Shown piece after piece: positions 6,394 to 9,988 of a stretch of 9,988 bases of DNA. Within the stretch, counting starts at the first letter, position 1. Each line of letters starts with the position of its first letter. A model generated the notes under the pieces. It was given only the letters and a program-made list of their open reading frames with translations. It was not told where the DNA came from and did not search any database. Both the position numbers and the translations under genes were made by a program. Source of the stretch: Bacteroidota bacterium (GTDB lineage Bacteria; Bacteroidota; Bacteroidia; Flavobacteriales; Flavobacteriaceae); contig JADWMI010000019.1 of NCBI GenBank assembly GCA_015767395.1, positions 1 through 9,988 of the forward strand, in the 5' to 3' direction.

Positions 6394-8307
6394 ATGAGTA
6401 ATTATCACATTAAGAATTTAGAAGAGTATTATCAAGTTTATAGAAAATCTGTTAGAAACCCTGAAAGTTTTTGGGAAGAAGTAGCTGAAGAACATTTTAT
6501 TTGGAGAAAACGTTGGGATAAGGTTTTGAGTTGGGATTTTTCAAAACCAGAAATAAAATGGTTTGAAGGTGCTAAGTTAAATATTACTGAAAATTGTATT
6601 GACAGACATTTAAGAATACGAGGAGAGAAAACAGCTATTTTGTTTGAACCAAATGATCCAAATGAAGCAGCAGAACATATAACATATCAGCAATTATATG
6701 AACGCGTCAATAAATTTGCAAATGTATTAAAGGAGCAAGGAATAAAAAAAGGAGATCGGGTTTGTATTTACTTACCAATGATCCCTGAGTTGGCTATTTC
6801 TTTATTGGCATGTGCAAGAATTGGAGCAATCCATTCAGTTGTATTTGCAGGTTTTTCAGCTACGGCATTGTCAACAAGGATCAATGATTCAGCATGTAAA
6901 ATGGTGATTACATCTGATGGTTCATATAGGGGTAGTAAAACGATAGATCTAAAAGGTATTGTTGATGAAGGTGTTGAAGATTGCGCTTGTGTAGAAACTG
7001 TATTGGTAGCGAAGAGAATCAATACTGAAATTAATATGAAAGAAGGTAGAGATAAATGGTTGCAACCATTGTTGGACGAAGCATCTAATGAATGTGAACC
7101 AGAAATAATGGATGCTGAAGATCCATTATTTATTTTATATACTTCTGGCTCAACTGGGAAACCGAAAGGGATGGTGCATACTACAGCAGGATATATGATT
7201 TATACAGCATATACTTTTAAAAATGCATTTCAATATAGAGAAAATGATGTTTTTTGGTGTACGGCAGATATTGGTTGGATTACTGGGCATTCTTACATTG
7301 TTTACGGGCCGTTGGCCAATGGCGCAACAACGGTCATGTTTGAGGGCGTTCCAAATTATCCAGATTTTGGTCGTTTTTGGGATATTATAGAAAAGCATAA
7401 AATCAATCAATTTTATACTGCACCTACTGCTATTCGTGCATTGGCAAAAGAGAAGTTGGATTTTGTAGAAAACCATGATTTGTCTTCTCTAAAAGTATTG
7501 GGGTCTGTTGGGGAGCCAATCAATGAAGAAGCGTGGCACTGGTATAATGACAATGTAGGAAAAAAGAAGAGCCCTATTATTGATACATGGTGGCAAACTG
7601 AAACAGGAGGAATGATGATCTCTCCAATTCCTTATGTGACACCAACAAAACCTACTTATGCAACATTGCCATTACCTGGAATACAATTGGCGTTAATGGA
7701 TGAGAAAGGTGAAGAAATTAAAGGGAATCAAGTAGATGGACGTTTGTGTGTGAAATTTCCTTGGCCTTCCATTGCCAGAACTATTTGGGGAAATCATCAG
7801 CGTTATAAAGAAACCTATTTTTCAACGTATAAAAATCAATATTTTACAGGAGATGGGGCATTGCGTGATGAAGTTGGGTATTACAGAATTACTGGTAGGG
7901 TAGATGACGTTATTATTGTTTCAGGTCATAATTTAGGTACTGCACCCATTGAGGATGCAATTAATGAACATCAAGCCGTTGCAGAATCAGCGATTGTTGG
8001 GTTTCCACATGATATAAAAGGAAATGCTTTGTATGGTTATGTAATATTAAAAGAATCAGGGGAATCGAGAGTTCATGACAATGTTCGTAAAGAAATTAAT
8101 CAGATCATAACAGAGCATATTGGGCCAATTGCTAAATTAGATAAAATTCAGTTTGTACCAGGATTACCAAAAACAAGGTCTGGAAAAATTATGCGTAGAA
8201 TTTTAAGGAAAATAGCTGAAAATGATACATCAAGCTTAGGAGATATTTCAACTTTGCTAAACCCAGAAGTAGTGGAGGCTATTATAGAAGGTTCTTTGGT
8301 GAAGTAG
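6394..8307 (+). CDS. acs: Acetyl-CoA synthetase (acetate--CoA ligase, AMP-forming)
   Basis: This cytosolic enzyme activates acetate with ATP to acetyl-AMP and then forms acetyl-CoA. The 637-residue length is normal for Acs. Visible motifs are the P-loop YTSGSTGKPKGMVH (249-262), ADIGWITGHS (291-300), SVGEPINEEAWHWY (371-384), DTWWQTETGG (397-406) with the Trp that limits the pocket to small acids, YFTGDGA (483-489), YRITGRVDDVIIVSGH (497-512) and the C-terminal PKTRSGKIMRR (592-602). K598 is the adenylation lysine, which acetylation can switch off. After SGH the sequence reads NLGTAPIE where enterobacterial Acs has RLGTAEIE, so an active-site-proximal Arg is Asn and a Glu is Pro. The start is the ATG at 6394; the frame is open upstream only to a TTG at 6361 and the added residues are not Acs-like. 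It probably shares a transcript with the receiver gene and ends at a strong terminator. Confidence 0.97.
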   Translation: MSNYHIKNLEEYYQVYRKSVRNPESFWEEVAEEHFIWRKRWDKVLSWDFSKPEIKWFEGAKLNITENCIDRHLRIRGEKTAILFEPNDPNEAAEHITYQQLYERVNKFANVLKEQGIKKGDRVCIYLPMIPELAISLLACARIGAIHSVVFAGFSATALSTRINDSACKMVITSDGSYRGSKTIDLKGIVDEGVEDCACVETVLVAKRINTEINMKEGRDKWLQPLLDEASNECEPEIMDAEDPLFILYTSGSTGKPKGMVHTTAGYMIYTAYTFKNAFQYRENDVFWCTADIGWITGHSYIVYGPLANGATTVMFEGVPNYPDFGRFWDIIEKHKINQFYTAPTAIRALAKEKLDFVENHDLSSLKVLGSVGEPINEEAWHWYNDNVGKKKSPIIDTWWQTETGGMMISPIPYVTPTKPTYATLPLPGIQLALMDEKGEEIKGNQVDGRLCVKFPWPSIARTIWGNHQRYKETYFSTYKNQYFTGDGALRDEVGYYRITGRVDDVIIVSGHNLGTAPIEDAINEHQAVAESAIVGFPHDIKGNALYGYVILKESGESRVHDNVRKEINQIITEHIGPIAKLDKIQFVPGLPKTRSGKIMRRILRKIAENDTSSLGDISTLLNPEVVEAIIEGSLVK

Positions 8308-8328
8308 TTACTGTATTTTTTTTTAATG

Positions 8329-8363
8329 AAAAGGCTATTTGCATGATTGCAAATAGCCTTTTT
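8329..8363 (+). terminator. Strong intrinsic terminator after acs
   Basis: AAAAGGCTATTTGCA (8329-8343) and TGCAAATAGCCTTTT (8348-8362) form a perfect 15-bp stem with a TGAT loop, ending in a run of five T. It begins 22 bases after the acs stop and isolates the acetate block from the nap operon. The following 8364-8510 interval is AT-rich, with only a small tandem ATCTCAAT duplication (8424-8439) and no coding signal. Confidence 0.9.
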
Positions 8364-8512
8364 CTTGAATTTAGAAGTTTAATTTGAATGTAAAGAGGTG
8401 TTTTTATAATAAAAGATAATATCATCTCAATATCTCAATTTAGAATCATTTTAAATTACCTTTCTAACTTTAATTTTATGAAGATTACCCAACGAAATCG
8501 TTTTAGAAATTT

Positions 8513-8520
8513 TAAATTTG
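8513..8520 (+). promoter_or_regulatory. Putative -7 promoter box of the napDA operon
   Basis: TAAATTTG is an exact match to the Bacteroidetes TAnnTTTG box, 24 bases before the napD ATG. It predicts a transcript start around 8525 and a leader of only about 20 nt. No TTG is present at the usual -33 spacing, which would fit a promoter needing an activator. Confidence 0.45.
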
Positions 8521-8533
8521 TAACAGTTGTTAC
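8520..8533 (+). promoter_or_regulatory. Perfect 6-2-6 inverted repeat abutting the napD -7 box, candidate Crp/Fnr-type operator
   Basis: GTAACA-GT-TGTTAC is a perfect dyad with a 2-base spacer, an architecture like that of 14-16 bp sites bound by Crp/Fnr-superfamily dimers. Its first base is the last base of the -7 box and it covers the predicted transcript start, a position expected for a repressor rather than a class I or II activator. It ends 11 bases before the napD ATG. The assignment to a regulator family is inference. Confidence 0.45.
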
Positions 8534-8544
8534 TTTAAAATACG

Positions 8545-8775
8545 ATGCCAATAAAAAGTTATATCCTTCATTTCGAAGAAGGAAAGAAAGAAATTTTACT
8601 CGAAGAACTTCATAAGTTAGATAATTGTGAAGTTATTCCTGCACAAAATCATCTTGTGGTTGTGCTGGTTACAGACACAGATACCGAAGAATTAGATAAC
8701 AAATTATATAATCAACTATTAGAAATTCAAGGATTGAAACATTTGTCATTAGTTTCAGGCTTTGATGCTAAATAA
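8545..8775 (+). CDS. napD: NapD, cytoplasmic chaperone for periplasmic nitrate reductase maturation
   Basis: The 76 residues fit the size and ferredoxin-like beta-alpha-beta fold of NapD, which binds the twin-arginine signal peptide of NapA and holds it back until the molybdenum cofactor is inserted. Recognisable features are the first strand (MPIKSYILHF), the helix with EILLEELHKLDNCEVIP, the central strand HLVVVLVTD and the C-terminal part GLKHLSLVSGFD. Sequence alone is only moderately diagnostic because NapD is short and variable; the napA start two bases after its stop codon makes the call firm. The gene order napD-napA implies translational coupling. The ATG is taken as the start because it directly precedes the first beta strand and there is a -7 box and dyad just upstream. 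Confidence 0.9.
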   Translation: MPIKSYILHFEEGKKEILLEELHKLDNCEVIPAQNHLVVVLVTDTDTEELDNKLYNQLLEIQGLKHLSLVSGFDAK

Positions 8776-8777
8776 TT

Positions 8778-9988
8778 ATGAATATGGTACAAAAAAATAT
8801 AGATCGTAGATCATTCCTTAAAAAAATGGCTGCTGCGGCTGCAATGACGGCTGCCGCTACAATGTTTCCTGGAATTATGTTTGCTTCGGAACAAGAAGCT
8901 GGAATACCTAGTGGAAACTTAGATTGGAAAAAAGGACCTTGTCGTTTTTGTGGTGTGGGATGTGGAATATTGGTAGGTGTTGAGAACGGAAAAGCTGTTG
9001 CGGTAAAAGGCGATCCTAATTCATCAGTAAATAAAGGTTTATTGTGCGTAAAAGGGTACCATCAAACCATGTGTATTCAATCAAAAGATCGTTTGACACA
9101 TGCCTTGGTGAAAAAGAATGGAAGTTATGTTCAAACACCAATTAATGAAGCCTTGGACATTGTTGCAAGTAAAATGAAACAAACCATTGAAGAACATGGT
9201 AAAGATTCAGTAGCCATGTATACTTCTGGGCAATCAACTATACCGGAAGGGTATGTTGCTTCAAAATTAATGAAAGGTGCCATTGGAACTAATAATTTGG
9301 ATTGCAATGCCCGCTTATGTATGGCAAGCGCAGTAACCGGTTTTTTAACAACTTTTGGAGCTGATGAACCAATGGGCTGTTATGAAGATATTGACCATGC
9401 AGATTATTTTATTACTTGGGGAAACAATATGGCTGAAATGCATCCAGTATTGTTTTCCAGAATGTTAGAACAAAAAAATAAAAGAGGTGCAAAAATCATA
9501 GATTTTGCAACTAGAACTTCTCGTTCAAGCATGGCTGCAAACAAATCTATTTTGTTTGAACCTCAAACAGATTTAGCCGTAGCAAACGCTATTTGTTATG
9601 AAATTGTAAACAACGGTTGGGTAAATAAATCATTTGTTGAAAAGCACTGTAATTTCAGTAAAGGACTAACCAATATAGGTTATGGTACTGAAGATAAATT
9701 TAATTTTAAAGACAAACCAGAAGGCATTAGTTTTGAAGAATATAAAATATTCTTAGAAGACTATACGCCTGAAAAAGTTGCTAAATATTCAAAAGTTTCT
9801 GTGAAGGATATTAAATATTTAGCCAATATATATGGCAATCCAAATAATAAAGTAGTTTCATATTGGTGTATGGGAATGAACCAGCACACGCGTGGAACTT
9901 GGATGAATAACTTGGTGTATAACATTCATTTATTAACGGGTAAAATTTCACAACCAGGTAATGGTCCATTTTCATTAACCGGTCAACC
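8778..9988 (+). CDS. napA: NapA, periplasmic nitrate reductase catalytic subunit, N-terminal part, truncated by the window edge
   Basis: NapA reduces nitrate to nitrite in the periplasm using a bis-MGD molybdenum centre and one [4Fe-4S] cluster. The 403 complete codons here are about half of the expected length. A twin-arginine signal starts the protein (DRRSFLKK, 9-16), followed by an Ala-rich hydrophobic stretch to about residue 36. The cluster ligands are C55, C58, C62 and C90, and K92 is the usual electron-relay lysine (LCVKG). C181 in NARLCMASAVTGF is the molybdenum ligand. TWGNNMAEMHPVLFSR, FATRTS and the MGMNQHTRGTWMNN stretch near the end are also typical of NapA. A Cys ligand, rather than Asp or Ser, separates it from NarG and from DMSO reductases; an assimilatory NasA would lack the Tat signal. 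The reading frame is open to the window end. Its partners (NapB, NapC or NapGH) should follow downstream. Confidence 0.96.
   Translation, partial: MNMVQKNIDRRSFLKKMAAAAAMTAAATMFPGIMFASEQEAGIPSGNLDWKKGPCRFCGVGCGILVGVENGKAVAVKGDPNSSVNKGLLCVKGYHQTMCIQSKDRLTHALVKKNGSYVQTPINEALDIVASKMKQTIEEHGKDSVAMYTSGQSTIPEGYVASKLMKGAIGTNNLDCNARLCMASAVTGFLTTFGADEPMGCYEDIDHADYFITWGNNMAEMHPVLFSRMLEQKNKRGAKIIDFATRTSRSSMAANKSILFEPQTDLAVANAICYEIVNNGWVNKSFVEKHCNFSKGLTNIGYGTEDKFNFKDKPEGISFEEYKIFLEDYTPEKVAKYSKVSVKDIKYLANIYGNPNNKVVSYWCMGMNQHTRGTWMNNLVYNIHLLTGKISQPGNGPFSLTGQ

Noticed and set aside
8424..8439. Tandem ATCTCAAT duplication upstream of napD
   Set aside because: Only two 8-base copies in an AT-rich spacer, far from the predicted promoter; easily produced by slippage and with no evident role.

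Overview
This AT-rich window looks like the chromosome of a member of the Bacteroidetes, most likely a flavobacterium. The evidence is the low GC content, the near absence of Shine-Dalgarno sequences, several exact copies of the Bacteroidetes -7 promoter box (TAnnTTTG), and the protein sequences themselves. No intact mobile element, CRISPR array, tRNA or rRNA is visible.

Layout. Positions 1-2073 (minus strand) hold the N-terminal 691 residues of the glutamate synthase large subunit (gltB), cut by the window edge. Positions 2235-3032 (minus) encode a TauE/SafE-family membrane permease. Reading the other way from a shared intergenic region is a 139-residue zinc-ribbon plus helix-turn-helix protein (3220-3639). 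It resembles the DNA-binding InsA part of IS1 but has no transposase catalytic domain. After a roughly 200-base gap containing a potentially folded RNA leader (3703-3797) comes an acetate-type uptake and activation block: a DUF4212 small symporter subunit (3845-4099), a large sodium:solute symporter of the VC_2705 type (4130-5827), a terminator, a stand-alone response-regulator receiver (5973-6341) and acetyl-CoA synthetase (6394-8307), closed by a very strong terminator (8329-8363). The right end starts a periplasmic nitrate reductase operon: napD (8545-8775) and the first 403 codons of napA (8778 to the window end).

How the genes fit together. The symporter pair probably imports acetate or another short carboxylate with sodium, and Acs converts acetate to acetyl-CoA. 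The receiver protein between them suggests two-component control, with the kinase encoded elsewhere. The neighbouring nap genes would let the cell respire nitrate while oxidising such substrates, and GltB belongs to ammonium assimilation. The functional link between these blocks is inferred from adjacency only.

The items most worth a second look are the unexplained structured leader before the symporter operon, the InsA-like protein that may be a domesticated regulator, the perfect dyad GTAACA-GT-TGTTAC abutting the napDA -7 box, and the unusual residues in the Acs hinge-proximal motif. None of these alone proves a new system.
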